This document shows positions 1 through 8,337 of a stretch of DNA of 64,000 nucleotides, in pieces. The DNA is from Mesorhizobium sp. (GTDB taxonomy: Bacteria; Pseudomonadota; Alphaproteobacteria; Rhizobiales; Rhizobiaceae): positions 62,001 through 126,000 of the forward strand of contig SUGL01000014.1 of the NCBI GenBank assembly GCA_004963905.1, given 5' to 3'. Within the stretch, counting starts at the first letter, position 1, and each line of letters begins with the position of its first letter. Position numbers and translations under genes: made by a program. The notes below the pieces were generated by a model. It was not told the origin of the DNA. It worked only from the letters and a program-made list of their open reading frames with translations, and did not search any database.

Positions 1-1011
1 GCCTTCTTCGTCCACCGGCTGACCGGGCGCCTCGTCACCAGCACGGCGAGCGCCGATCCGCTCGGCCTGCTCGACATCGCGCACGGCGCCTGGCATCCGC
101 GGCTGGTCGAGGCGGCAGGCCTGCGGCCGGAGCAATTGCCGGAACTGACGGCGCCAGGCACGGTCTGCGGCACGCTTTCCGAAAGCATAGCATCGACGAC
201 CGGTCTGGAGGCCGGCACGCCGGTCGTGGCGGGTGCTGGCGACGGCCAGGCGATGGGCCTCGGCATGGGGGTCTACGGCCCCGGCAAAAGCTATCTCTCG
301 CTCGGTTCCGGCGTCGTCAGCGGAAACTATTCCGGCACGGTGACGACATCGGACGCGTTCCGCACGCTGGTTTCGCCGACCGGCTCGGGCTTCATGCTGG
401 AAACGGTGCTGCGCTCCGGCATGCAGTTGGTCGACTGGATCGTGCGCACCACCGGCTCGCCTTCGGCGGCCGTGCTCGAAAAGGCGGCGATGACCGTTGC
501 CCCCGGCAGCGACGGCCTGCTCGTCATGCCCTATTGGGCCGGTGTCATGAGCCCCTATTGGGACGGTGCGGCGCGAGGCGCGATCGTCGGCCTGTCGCTC
601 GATCATGAGCCAAAACATCTCTTCCGCGCGGTGCTGGAAGGCATCGCGCTGGAACAGGCCATCGCCACCGACGCGATGGAAGAGCAGACCGGCAAGGCCG
701 GCGCGATGGTCGCGGCCGGCGGCGGCACCAATTCCACGCTCTTGATGCAGATCATGGCGAGCGTACTCGAGCGGCCGCTCTTCGTCTCGCCGGTCAACGA
801 GGCGGCGGCGCTGGGTGCCGCCATGCTGGCGGCCTCGGCGATCGGCTGGTTCGCCTCGCCGGAAGACGCGGCAAAGGCGATGGCGGCACAACCGGCAAGA
901 CAGGTCGATCCGGTCGAGGCGCTGGTGCCGACCTACCGCGCCCGCAAGGCGATCTACCGCGACCTCTATCACGCGACGCGCGACATCCACGCGCGGCTAA
1001 GCTCGGCCTGA
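1..1011 (+). CDS. FGGY-family carbohydrate kinase, C-terminal part (xylulokinase-like)
   Basis: The reading frame is open from base 1, so the N-terminal half lies outside the window and only about 336 codons are seen. The protein is expected to phosphorylate a sugar or polyol-derived ketose with ATP in the cytoplasm. The visible part holds the actin-like ATP-binding half: a GAGDGQAMGLGMG loop, and near the end GGGTNSTLLMQ followed by NEAAALGAAM, a pattern typical of FGGY kinases of the xylulokinase branch. It lies 1.8 kb before a SorC-regulated polyol-type ABC/SDR operon, so it may supply the kinase step of the same pathway. The substrate cannot be read from this fragment. Confidence 0.9.
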   Translation, partial: AFFVHRLTGRLVTSTASADPLGLLDIAHGAWHPRLVEAAGLRPEQLPELTAPGTVCGTLSESIASTTGLEAGTPVVAGAGDGQAMGLGMGVYGPGKSYLSLGSGVVSGNYSGTVTTSDAFRTLVSPTGSGFMLETVLRSGMQLVDWIVRTTGSPSAAVLEKAAMTVAPGSDGLLVMPYWAGVMSPYWDGAARGAIVGLSLDHEPKHLFRAVLEGIALEQAIATDAMEEQTGKAGAMVAAGGGTNSTLLMQIMASVLERPLFVSPVNEAAALGAAMLAASAIGWFASPEDAAKAMAAQPARQVDPVEALVPTYRARKAIYRDLYHATRDIHARLSSA

Positions 1012-1079
1012 ATGTGAGCAACGTCATTTGCGCGTGACCCGGCCGATGCTAGGTTGCCTGGCACGCCGGACGATCGCTC

Positions 1080-1670
1080 ATGAAGACGGTTTTTCATCAT
1101 GCTGCCTTGCCCTTGATCGCCACCCTTGCGGCGATGCCCGCTCCGGCGCTTGCCGGCGACAGACCGGCATTCGAGCTCACGCTCGACATCGACCAGGATG
1201 GCAGGATGGACCGTGCGGCGGTGATGCAGGACGATGGCGGTCCCGCCGACCTCTACATCTATCTGGCGCTGGCCGAGGAAAAGCTCGATCCCTCGCGAAA
1301 ACCCGATTTCGTGCGGAAGGCGCTGACCGAGGACCGAATTCTCGATCTCGAAAGCAAAGGCAAGGGTTCGCTGGCAATCACCTCCTGCTTCGGCTGCGGC
1401 GCCAGCAAATCGACGGAAGACACGTTGACCGTCGTCTATCGCAAGGGAAAGTTCCTGGTCGGCGGCTACAGCCGCAACTGGGACTGGACCATCCAGAAAT
1501 CGGACGGAACCGTCGAGACGACGATCGGTGATTGCGACGTCAACTACCTCGCCGGCAAGGCTACGGCTTCCAGGGATCTGGAAGACGGCAAGCCTGTCAA
1601 GGGCAGGTTCAAGCCGGTGCAGCTGAAGGACTGGTCCTACGGGCAGCGCCCCAAGATCTGCAGCTTCTGA
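1080..1670 (+). CDS. secreted protein of unknown function
   Basis: A 196-residue protein that I do not recognise. The first 25 or so residues form a classical Sec signal peptide (Lys at position 3, a hydrophobic Ala/Leu-rich core, and cleavage likely after PALAG or PALA), so the mature protein should be periplasmic. The mature part carries five cysteines, including a CFGC pair near residue 103 and one close to the C-terminus, which suggests disulfides. An acidic stretch near residue 35 (DIDQDGRMD) resembles a calcium-loop-like segment. It starts 68 bp after the kinase and converges on the SorC gene. No catalytic motif is visible. Confidence 0.7.
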   Translation: MKTVFHHAALPLIATLAAMPAPALAGDRPAFELTLDIDQDGRMDRAAVMQDDGGPADLYIYLALAEEKLDPSRKPDFVRKALTEDRILDLESKGKGSLAITSCFGCGASKSTEDTLTVVYRKGKFLVGGYSRNWDWTIQKSDGTVETTIGDCDVNYLAGKATASRDLEDGKPVKGRFKPVQLKDWSYGQRPKICSF

Positions 1671-1681
1671 TCCAATGAATT

Positions 1682-2644
1682 TCAGCGGCTGAGCAGCCCC
1701 TTGGCCGCGTCCTCATCGGTGATCAGCATCGAGACCTTCGCATTGGCGAGCGCGGCGCGCATGACGGCGATCTTCTCCTGTCCGCCCGACACCAGGATGG
1801 TGGTCGGAATGTCGGAAAGGTCCTGCAGCGGATAGGCGCAGACGCGGCGGTTGACCTCGTGGTCGACGATGCGACCCTCGGCGTCGATGAAATGGCAGAG
1901 GATGTCGCCAACCGCGCCAGCCGCCTGCAATTCCTCGAGCTCGCTCGGCTTGATGAAGCCGTAATTGGCGATCGGGCTGTCGCTGGAGAAGGAACCGACG
2001 CTGAGCACGGCGATGTTGGCGCGACGCGCCCTAAAGACGACGTCCTGGACACTGCGCTGGCTCATGAAGGCATCGCGCTGCTCCGGCCTGTCGGCATAGA
2101 CCGGCACCGGCAAAAGGTAGCATTCGGCGCCGATCTTTTCGGCGAATTCCCAGGCGCTCTCGGTCGGGTTGAGCGGCTGCGCGTGGGTGAGGCCGCCGAG
2201 CATAGAGACCACCGTGGTCCTGGCGATCGGCCGCCTGGGCAGTTCGTTAATGGCGAATTTCAGAGTGCGGCCCCAGCCAAGCGCAATGACGTCGCCGGGA
2301 TTGACGTTGTCGGCCAGATAGGCGGCGGCGGCGTGGCCGATCATCAGTGGCGCATTGCTGCGATCGGCGGCCGACGGCACGACCACGGCCTGGCTGAGAC
2401 CGAAGCGCTGCTTCAGGCTTTCCTCCAGTTGCACACATTCGACGACGCTGTCGCGGATGCGAAACTGGACCACGCCCTCCTCACGCGCGGCCGACAGGAT
2501 GCGGTGCACCTTGATGCGGCCGATGCCGAGAATCTCCGAGATCCGCTCCTGCGTCAGGCCCTCGACATAATAGTGCCAGGCGGCGCGGGCCTTGAGCTCG
2601 GCATCCGGAAAGCGCGAAGCCTTCTCGTTCTCGATCACCGCCAT
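1682..2644 (-). CDS. SorC/DeoR-type sugar-responsive transcriptional regulator
   Basis: A 320-residue regulator. An N-terminal helix-turn-helix (about residues 15-60, with YYVEGLTQERISEILGIGR) is followed by a SorC-type sugar-phosphate-binding domain containing GWGRTL and, near the end, ILVSGGQEKIAVMRAAL. Family members bind a phosphorylated sugar as inducer. It is divergent from the permease operon at 2856; the 211-bp gap contains a strong promoter and an inverted repeat, so it most likely represses that operon and possibly itself. Length is normal for the family (about 310-330). It converges on the secreted-protein gene with only 11 bp between stop codons. Confidence 0.92.
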   Translation of the reverse strand: MAVIENEKASRFPDAELKARAAWHYYVEGLTQERISEILGIGRIKVHRILSAAREEGVVQFRIRDSVVECVQLEESLKQRFGLSQAVVVPSAADRSNAPLMIGHAAAAYLADNVNPGDVIALGWGRTLKFAINELPRRPIARTTVVSMLGGLTHAQPLNPTESAWEFAEKIGAECYLLPVPVYADRPEQRDAFMSQRSVQDVVFRARRANIAVLSVGSFSSDSPIANYGFIKPSELEELQAAGAVGDILCHFIDAEGRIVDHEVNRRVCAYPLQDLSDIPTTILVSGGQEKIAVMRAALANAKVSMLITDEDAAKGLLSR

Positions 2645-2725
2645 CCTTATGCCTCCCGGGTGCGCTGGACTTCCCTATGACAAACCGTCGGTCCGCGCAA
2701 ACCGCCGCCGAATGCGTCGCGGCAC

Positions 2726-2787
2726 TTGACAATTTTCTGATGAACGTTTTAGCTGAACAAAATTGCATATCAAAGATAAATTGTTCA
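2726..2787 (+). promoter_or_regulatory. promoter and candidate SorC operator of the ABC/SDR operon
   Basis: TTGACA at 2726-2731 with a -10-like TTTAGC at 2748-2753 (16-bp spacer) points toward the permease gene. The inverted repeat TGAACAA (2754-2760) / TTGTTCA (2781-2787), with a 20-bp A/T-rich spacer, begins right after the -10, where a repressor would block transcription. Regulation by the divergent SorC protein is inferred from position. Confidence 0.55.
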
Positions 2788-2855
2788 CAAGGGAGGATGC
2801 CTGGTGAACAAGAGCGGACGGCGAGGCACGCCGGCCCGCTGACGGAGGAGACGAA

Positions 2856-3869
2856 GTGGCCGTGAGCAACGAGACGAGCGAGTTGAAAGCTGGCACCGGC
2901 GCCGCGCAGGTCGCGTCGGGTGCAAAGCTTTCGGCGCTGTTTGCCGGAACGATGGGACCGCTGATCGGGCTGGTGCTTTTGTGCCTGGCGCTGGCGCTGA
3001 CCACCGACACCTTCCTCACCTTTCGCAACATCTTGAACGTGCTCGACCAGGTGACCGTGCTCGGCATCATGGCGATCGGCATGACGCTGGTCATCCTGAT
3101 CGGTGGCATCGACCTTTCGGTCGGCTCGGTGCTGGCGCTGGCCTCCATGGTGATGGGCTATGTCGCCTACCCCGACTATCTCAATCTCGGCGTCCCGGTA
3201 GGCATCGCGGCCGCGCTCGTCGTCGCCGCCCTCTGCGGTCTCGTCTCGGGCCTGCTAGTGACGGTGACGAAGCTGCCGCCCTTCATCGCGACGCTCGCCA
3301 TGATGTCGGTGGCGCGCGGCCTTGCCAACATGATCACCGACGGTTCGCAGATCGTCGGCTTTCCCGACTGGTTCACCAACCTGTCGATCGTGCGCCATTT
3401 CGGTTTCCTGTCGGTCACCGTCGGGCTGATGATCGTGCTGGCGATCGTCTTCGCCATCTTCCTCAACTATCGCGCCACAGGCCGCAACCTCTACGCCATC
3501 GGCGGCAGCGCCGAGGTCGCCCGCCTCTCCGGCATCCCGGTGAAGTCGCTGACCAACTGGGTCTACGCGATATGCGCTCTGCTGGCTGGACTGGCCGGCA
3601 TCGTGCTCGCGGCCCGGCTCGATTCGGTGCAGCCGAGCTCGGGCGTGGGCTACGAGCTCGACACGATCGCAGCGGTGGTGATCGGCGGCGCCAGCCTGTC
3701 GGGCGGCATCGGCTCGATCGGCGGCACGGCGATCGGCGTCCTCATCATCGGCGTGCTGCGCAACGGGCTCAATCTGCTCGGCGTCTCGCCCTTCATCCAG
3801 CAGGTGGTGATCGGCGTGGTGATCGCGCTGGCGGTCGCCACCGATACCTGGCGGCGGCGCAGGCAATAG
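2856..3869 (+). CDS. sugar ABC transporter permease (RbsC-like, CUT2)
   Basis: A 337-residue inner-membrane permease of the ribose/xylose family, with about eight to ten hydrophobic segments and the conserved family stretch GGIDLSVGSVLAL near residue 86. GTG was chosen as start because GGAGGAG lies six bases upstream (2844-2850). It is the first gene of an operon with a binding protein (3983), a two-domain ATPase (4955) and two dehydrogenases. The order permease-binding protein-ATPase is unusual, since most CUT2 operons place the binding protein first. The substrate is probably a polyol or short sugar, judged from the neighbours only. Confidence 0.93.
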   Translation: MAVSNETSELKAGTGAAQVASGAKLSALFAGTMGPLIGLVLLCLALALTTDTFLTFRNILNVLDQVTVLGIMAIGMTLVILIGGIDLSVGSVLALASMVMGYVAYPDYLNLGVPVGIAAALVVAALCGLVSGLLVTVTKLPPFIATLAMMSVARGLANMITDGSQIVGFPDWFTNLSIVRHFGFLSVTVGLMIVLAIVFAIFLNYRATGRNLYAIGGSAEVARLSGIPVKSLTNWVYAICALLAGLAGIVLAARLDSVQPSSGVGYELDTIAAVVIGGASLSGGIGSIGGTAIGVLIIGVLRNGLNLLGVSPFIQQVVIGVVIALAVATDTWRRRRQ

Positions 3870-3872
3870 GAA

Positions 3873-3958
3873 TTCGCCCGGATGTCCGGGCGAAACGGAT
3901 CGGTCGATCCGAGACTGGGACTGTCCGGCCGGGGGCGCCGCGATGCGCAGGCGGACAG
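3873..3958 (+). other. three tandem stem-loops between permease and binding-protein genes
   Basis: The 113-bp intercistronic gap holds three perfect inverted repeats: TTCGCCCGGA 3873-3882 / TCCGGGCGAA 3885-3894; CGGATCG 3896-3902 / CGATCCG 3905-3911; and CTGTCCG 3921-3927 / CGGACAG 3952-3958. No T-run follows, so simple termination is unlikely. Such structures in transporter operons often set relative mRNA stability. Confidence 0.55.
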
Positions 3959-3982
3959 ATTGAACACCAACGGAGGAAAAAC

Positions 3983-4921
3983 ATGCTGACCAAACGTTCA
4001 CTGCTGCTTGCGGCCGCGGCCATCGTCCCGCTGCTCGGCCTGTCCGACGCCGCCTCGGCCAAGGACGCCAAGAAGCTCGGGCTGGCCGTCGCCAATCTGC
4101 AGGCGGACTTCTTCAACCAGATCAAGCAGTCGGTCGAAGCCTACGCCAAGGAGAAGGGCATCGAGGTCATCACCGTCGACGCCAAGGGCGACTCGGCAAC
4201 GCAGGTCAGCCAGGTGCAGGACCTCGTCACGCAGAACATCGACGCGCTGATCTACATCCCGGCCGGCGCCACCGCAGCCACCGTGCCGACCAAGACCGCG
4301 AAGGCCGCCGGCATCCCGGTGGTCAATGTCGACCGCAACGCCGACGGCGCGCCCGGCGACACCTTCATCGCCACCGACAGCGTCAACTCCGCCAAGGGCG
4401 TGTGCGACTACATCGCCAAGCAGGCCGGCGGCAAGGGCGAGATGGTTATCATCCATGGCCAGAAGGGCACGACGCCGGAAGTCGACCGCTCCAAGGGCTG
4501 CGGCGAAGCGCTGAAGGCCTATCCGGACATCAAGGTGGTCGGCGAGCTCTGGAGCGACCAGTGGCATCAGGACGAAGGCTTCAAGCTGGCGCAGGACCTG
4601 CTGCAGGCTCACCCGAACGTCTCGATCATCTTCGGCCAGGCCGATGCGTTGGCGTTGGGCGCCGCGCAGGCTGTCAAGGTCGCCAATCCAGACCACAAGG
4701 TCTGGATCGCCGGCTTCGACGGCGACGTGGCGGCATTGAAGGCGCTGAAGGATGGCGTGTTCGACGTAACCGCGACGCAGCAGACGCAGGGCATGGGCCG
4801 GCTCGCCGTCGATTCGGCGGTCAAGCTCGTGGCCGGCGACAAGCTGCCCGCCGACCAGCTGCAGGACGCGACGCTGACCACCAAGGACAATGTCGCGCAG
4901 TTCATCGAGAAGCATCCCTGA
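3983..4921 (+). CDS. periplasmic sugar-binding protein of CUT2 ABC transporter (RbsB-like)
   Basis: A 312-residue solute-binding protein. The signal peptide covers about residues 1-26 (Lys4-Arg5, hydrophobic core, ending in DAASA). The mature protein begins with the ribose-binding-protein pattern (KLGLAVANLQADFF) and later has IPVVNVDRN and AGFDGD, both typical ligand-contact regions of the periplasmic-binding protein 4 family. The start is ATG 3983 with CGGAGG ten bases upstream; the much longer frame open from 2981 is an overlap with the permease and is not coding. It should deliver the substrate to the permease at 2856 and the ATPase at 4955. Confidence 0.93.
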   Translation: MLTKRSLLLAAAAIVPLLGLSDAASAKDAKKLGLAVANLQADFFNQIKQSVEAYAKEKGIEVITVDAKGDSATQVSQVQDLVTQNIDALIYIPAGATAATVPTKTAKAAGIPVVNVDRNADGAPGDTFIATDSVNSAKGVCDYIAKQAGGKGEMVIIHGQKGTTPEVDRSKGCGEALKAYPDIKVVGELWSDQWHQDEGFKLAQDLLQAHPNVSIIFGQADALALGAAQAVKVANPDHKVWIAGFDGDVAALKALKDGVFDVTATQQTQGMGRLAVDSAVKLVAGDKLPADQLQDATLTTKDNVAQFIEKHP

Positions 4922-4954
4922 GGGCTAGCTAGCCGAGACCTGAAGAGCGCCACG

Positions 4955-6463
4955 ATGTCCCTCGATCCCCACAATGGCGAAAGCCCGCACAACGGGCTCT
5001 TCGTCAACGGACTCTGCAAAAGCTACGGACCGGTGCAGGTCCTGGCCGATGCGAGCTTCGAGGTGCGGCCGGGCGAAGTCGTGGCGCTGCTCGGCGAGAA
5101 CGGCGCCGGCAAGTCGACGGTATCCAACATCATCGCCGGCTCGACCAAGCCCGATGCCGGCACCATCATCTGGCGGGGGAAGCCCTATTCCCCCGCCAAT
5201 CCCGCCGCGGCCATCGAGGCCGGGGTCGGTATGATCCATCAGGAACTGAAGCTGCTGCCGGACCTGTCGGTAGCGGAGAACGTCTATGTCGGGCGCCTGC
5301 CGATGCGCGGCGGCCGCATCGACCGCGCGACCATGAACGCCAAGGCCTCCGCGCAGTTGAAGCGCCTCGGCCTCGACGTCTCGCCCGAGCGCAAGGTGCG
5401 CACGCTGCGCGTCGCCGCCCAGCAGCAGGTCGAGATCGCCAAGGCGCTGACGCTGAACGCGGAGCTTTTGATCCTCGACGAGCCGACCGCGGCCCTCGGC
5501 GGCGAGGAGACGGAGCTGCTGTTCAAGCAGATCCGCAAGCTCAAGGCCGAAGGCATGTCCTTCATCTATATCAGCCACCGCCTCGACGAGATCGCGCAGA
5601 TCGCCGACCGCGTGGTGGTGATGCGCGACGGCCGCATCGTCGCCCGGCACGAGCGCGCCGATATCCCGGTGCGCACCGTGGTGGAACAGATGGTCGGGCG
5701 CAGCGTCGAGCGCATGTTCCCGAAGCTCTCGCCGCCCGGCGACAAGACATTGCTCGAGGTCGAGAACCTGTCGTCGCCGGAGCGCAGCTTCAACAACGTT
5801 TCCTTCGCGGTGAAATCAGGCGAGATTCTCGGCATTGCCGGGCTCATCGGCGCCGGACGCACGGAGCTGGTGCGGGCGATCGCCGGCGCCGATCCGATCT
5901 CGTCCGGCGCGGTGCGCGTCGCCGGCCAGCCGATCCATCTCAGCGGCCCGGCGGCCGCGATCAAGGCCGGCGTCGTACTGGTGCCGGAAGACCGCAAGGC
6001 GCAAGGCGTCGTGCTGGAACAGACGATCGGCGAGAACCTCGCGATCGGCAATTTCGACCATGTCGCGCCGCAGGGCTGGGTGTTTCCGAAGGCGGTGCAG
6101 AGGTTCGCCGAGGCCGGCATCTCCAGGCTTGGCGTCAAGGGAAGGCCGAACCAGGCAGTCGGCAAGCTTTCGGGTGGCAACCAGCAGAAGGTGATCATCG
6201 CCAAATGGGTGTCGCGACCGCCCAAGGTGTTCATCCTCGACGAGCCGACGCGCGGCATCGACGTCGGCGCGCGCGCCGCGATCTACGACGTCATCGCCGA
6301 CCTGGCCCGCTCGGGCATGGCGGTGGTGGTGGTGAGCTCGGACCTCGAGGAAGTGCTGGGGCTCTCGCACCGGGTGCTGGTGCTGAGCCGCGGCCGCCAG
6401 CGCGGCATCCTCGATCGCGGCGAAGCAAGCAATGTCGCCGTCATGGAGCTCGCCACGAGCTGA
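4955..6463 (+). CDS. sugar ABC transporter ATP-binding protein, two nucleotide-binding domains
   Basis: A 502-residue CUT2-type ATPase that powers the importer encoded by the two preceding genes. Domain 1 has Walker A GENGAGKST near residue 48 and Walker B ILDEPTAALG near 175. Domain 2 has the degenerate Walker A GLIGAGRTE near residue 300, signature SGGNQQKV near 408, and DEPTRGIDVGA near 430. A divergent second Walker A is normal in this family. In domain 1 the usual LSVAQQQ signature reads LRVAAQQQ. The gene starts 33 bp after the binding-protein stop. Confidence 0.94.
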   Translation: MSLDPHNGESPHNGLFVNGLCKSYGPVQVLADASFEVRPGEVVALLGENGAGKSTVSNIIAGSTKPDAGTIIWRGKPYSPANPAAAIEAGVGMIHQELKLLPDLSVAENVYVGRLPMRGGRIDRATMNAKASAQLKRLGLDVSPERKVRTLRVAAQQQVEIAKALTLNAELLILDEPTAALGGEETELLFKQIRKLKAEGMSFIYISHRLDEIAQIADRVVVMRDGRIVARHERADIPVRTVVEQMVGRSVERMFPKLSPPGDKTLLEVENLSSPERSFNNVSFAVKSGEILGIAGLIGAGRTELVRAIAGADPISSGAVRVAGQPIHLSGPAAAIKAGVVLVPEDRKAQGVVLEQTIGENLAIGNFDHVAPQGWVFPKAVQRFAEAGISRLGVKGRPNQAVGKLSGGNQQKVIIAKWVSRPPKVFILDEPTRGIDVGARAAIYDVIADLARSGMAVVVVSSDLEEVLGLSHRVLVLSRGRQRGILDRGEASNVAVMELATS

Positions 6464-6490
6464 GGCACGAGGAAAAGCAACCCGCGGAAT

Positions 6491-6572
6491 CGGAACAAAG
6501 CGCAGCAGGTGATACCCTCCCAAGCACCGGACCGCGCGGGGCGCCAACAAAGAGTTGGCGCCCTTTGTTCCG
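6491..6572 (+). terminator. nested RNA hairpin between ATPase and first SDR gene
   Basis: An inner stem GGGCGCCAAC (6539-6548) / GTTGGCGCCC (6554-6563) with a 5-nt loop is followed by TTTG. A second perfect 10-bp pair, CGGAACAAAG (6491-6500) with CTTTGTTCCG (6563-6572), wraps around it. The inner stem looks like a weak intrinsic terminator; the outer pair could make it an attenuator or a stable 5' leader for the SDR genes. Confidence 0.6.
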
Positions 6573-6596
6573 GGAGAGCAGGGAGGAGAGGAACCA

Positions 6597-7364
6597 ATGA
6601 CCAAACTTTTCGATCTTCATGGCGACGTGGCGCTGGTGACCGGCGCCGGCAGCGGCATCGGCCAGGCGATCGCCATCGGGCTCGCGGAAGCCGGCGCCGA
6701 CGTCGCCTGTTTCGGCCATAGCTCGAAGGGCGGACTGGAAGAGACGGCCGCCAAAATCGGGGCGCTCGGCCGCAAGGCACTGGTGCTGACCGGCACGGTG
6801 ACGTCCGAAAGCGACCTGTCGGCCGCGATCGACCGCACGGAAAAGGAACTCGGCGCGTTGACGATCGCCGTCAACAATGCCGGCGTCGCGGGCGCCGACC
6901 CCGCCGAGACGCTGCCGATGGAAAAATGGCAGAAGATCTACGACGTCAATGTCAGCGGCGTCTTTCTCTCGTGCCAGGCCGAGGCGCGCGTCATGCTGCC
7001 GCGCCGCAAGGGCTCGATCATCAACATCGCCTCGATGTCCGGCTCGATCGTCAATCGCGGCCTGACGCAGGCGCATTACAATTCCTCCAAGGCGGCCGTG
7101 ATCCACATGTCGAAGAGCCTCGCCATGGAGTGGGCCGATCGCGGTCTGCGCGTCAACGTGGTCAGTCCGGGCTACACGCTGACGCCGATGAACAGGCGGC
7201 CGGAGGTCGCCGAGCAGGTCAAGATCTTCGAGCGCGACACGCCGATGGGCCGCATGGCAACGCCGGAAGAGATGGTCGGTCCGACCGTCTTCCTGGCGAG
7301 CCGCGCCGCAAGTTTCGTCACCGGCATCGACCTGATCGTCGATGGCGGCTTCGTCTGCTGGTAG
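6597..7364 (+). CDS. SDR-family polyol dehydrogenase (D-threitol dehydrogenase-like)
   Basis: A 255-residue classical short-chain dehydrogenase. The cofactor motif TGAGSGIG is at residues 15-22, NNAG at 93-96, catalytic Ser near 148, and Tyr161-x3-Lys165 (YNSSK). The C-terminus ends in DGGFVCW, which I associate with D-threitol and related four-carbon polyol dehydrogenases; that is recollection, not a search result. It would oxidise a polyol to a ketose with NAD(P). The start is ATG 6597 with GGGAGGAGAGG just upstream, preferred over the in-frame codon at 6555. It lies nine bases before the second SDR and downstream of the transporter, consistent with import followed by oxidation. Confidence 0.9.
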   Translation: MTKLFDLHGDVALVTGAGSGIGQAIAIGLAEAGADVACFGHSSKGGLEETAAKIGALGRKALVLTGTVTSESDLSAAIDRTEKELGALTIAVNNAGVAGADPAETLPMEKWQKIYDVNVSGVFLSCQAEARVMLPRRKGSIINIASMSGSIVNRGLTQAHYNSSKAAVIHMSKSLAMEWADRGLRVNVVSPGYTLTPMNRRPEVAEQVKIFERDTPMGRMATPEEMVGPTVFLASRAASFVTGIDLIVDGGFVCW

Positions 7365-7372
7365 GAGAGAAA

Positions 7373-8158
7373 ATGCAGAAGCGTTTTGAAGGAAAGACGG
7401 CGGTCGTCACAGGGGCCAGCGGCGGCATCGGTGCAGCCATGGCGAGACGCTTCGCGGCGGAAGGCGCGGCGGTCGTAGTCAGCGCCATCGATGCGCGCGT
7501 CGACGAGGTCGCGGCGAGCCTGAAGGCGTCGGGCGCCAAGGTCGCCTCGATGCGCATGGACGTCACCAAGAAGGACGAGGTCTCAGCACTCTACGATCTC
7601 GCCGAGAAGGAATTCGGCCGCGTCGACATTTCCGTGCAGAACGCCGGCGTCATCACGATCGCGAAAATCGAGGCGATGACGGAGGCCGAGTGGGACAAGG
7701 TGATGGCGGTGAACACCAAGGGCGTGTTCCTGTGCTGCCAGGAAGCGATCGCGCGCATGCGCAAGCACGGCCACGGCGGCCGGCTGGTCAACACGGCGTC
7801 CGGCCAGGCGCGGCAGGGTTTCATCTACACGCCGCATTACGCCGCCTCGAAGTTCGGCGTCGTTGGCATCACCCAGAGCCTCGCCAAGGAAGTGGCCAAG
7901 GAAAAGATCACGGTCAACGCCATCTGTCCCGGCATCATCGACACCGACATGTGGGCCTATAACGATACCGCCTGGGGCAAGCTGCTCGGCGACTACAAGC
8001 CGGGCGAGCTGATGGCGGAATGGGTGAAGAACATCCCGATGGGCCGCGCCGGCAGCGGCGAGGATGTTTCGAGCCTGGTGAGTTTTCTCGCCAGCGACGA
8101 TGCCGCCTACATCACCGGACAGACCATCAATGTCGACGGCGGCCTGATCATGTCGTGA
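7373..8158 (+). CDS. SDR-family oxidoreductase
   Basis: A 261-residue classical SDR: TGASGGIG at residues 13-20, QNAG at 89-92, and Tyr156-x3-Lys160 (YAASK). The segment after the active site (DTDMWAYND and KNIPMGRAG) and the ending NVDGGLIMS resemble sorbitol- or ribitol-type dehydrogenases, but the substrate is not determined. The start is ATG 7373 after GGAGAG. It is the last gene of the SorC-linked operon, and two dehydrogenases in series suggest successive or alternative oxidation of polyols. The open frame extending back to 6926 overlaps the first SDR and is not real. Confidence 0.9.
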   Translation: MQKRFEGKTAVVTGASGGIGAAMARRFAAEGAAVVVSAIDARVDEVAASLKASGAKVASMRMDVTKKDEVSALYDLAEKEFGRVDISVQNAGVITIAKIEAMTEAEWDKVMAVNTKGVFLCCQEAIARMRKHGHGGRLVNTASGQARQGFIYTPHYAASKFGVVGITQSLAKEVAKEKITVNAICPGIIDTDMWAYNDTAWGKLLGDYKPGELMAEWVKNIPMGRAGSGEDVSSLVSFLASDDAAYITGQTINVDGGLIMS

Positions 8159-8267
8159 GACGGCTCATGCCTCGAGGCGACGGGCGGCGCCAGCCTCGCC
8201 CGCAGTCCGGCGCCAGGGTCGCGTCGGCAGATCCGGTCCTGCGACACAAGATGGCTTGCCGCAGTCG

Positions 8268-8311
8268 TTGCGCTCCTGTATCGCCACCGAATATGTTCAC
8301 CGTGAGTGAAA
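8268..8311 (+). promoter_or_regulatory. promoter region and candidate autoregulatory site of the XRE-cupin gene
   Basis: A weak -35 (TTGCGC, 8268-8273) and -10 (TATGTT, 8292-8297) are separated by 18 bp. The inverted repeat GTTCA (8295-8299) - 7 bp - TGAAA (8307-8311) overlaps the -10. It resembles the repeats at 9307 and 12747 but has a spacer one base longer. Confidence 0.4.
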
Positions 8312-8337
8312 TAAATCGGCGGAAAGTTGAGGGCGCC

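Noticed and set aside
2981..4921. 646-residue protein spanning permease and binding protein
   Set aside because: Its first half is out of frame with the permease and meaningless; the real gene starts at ATG 3983 with a good ribosome site and signal peptide.
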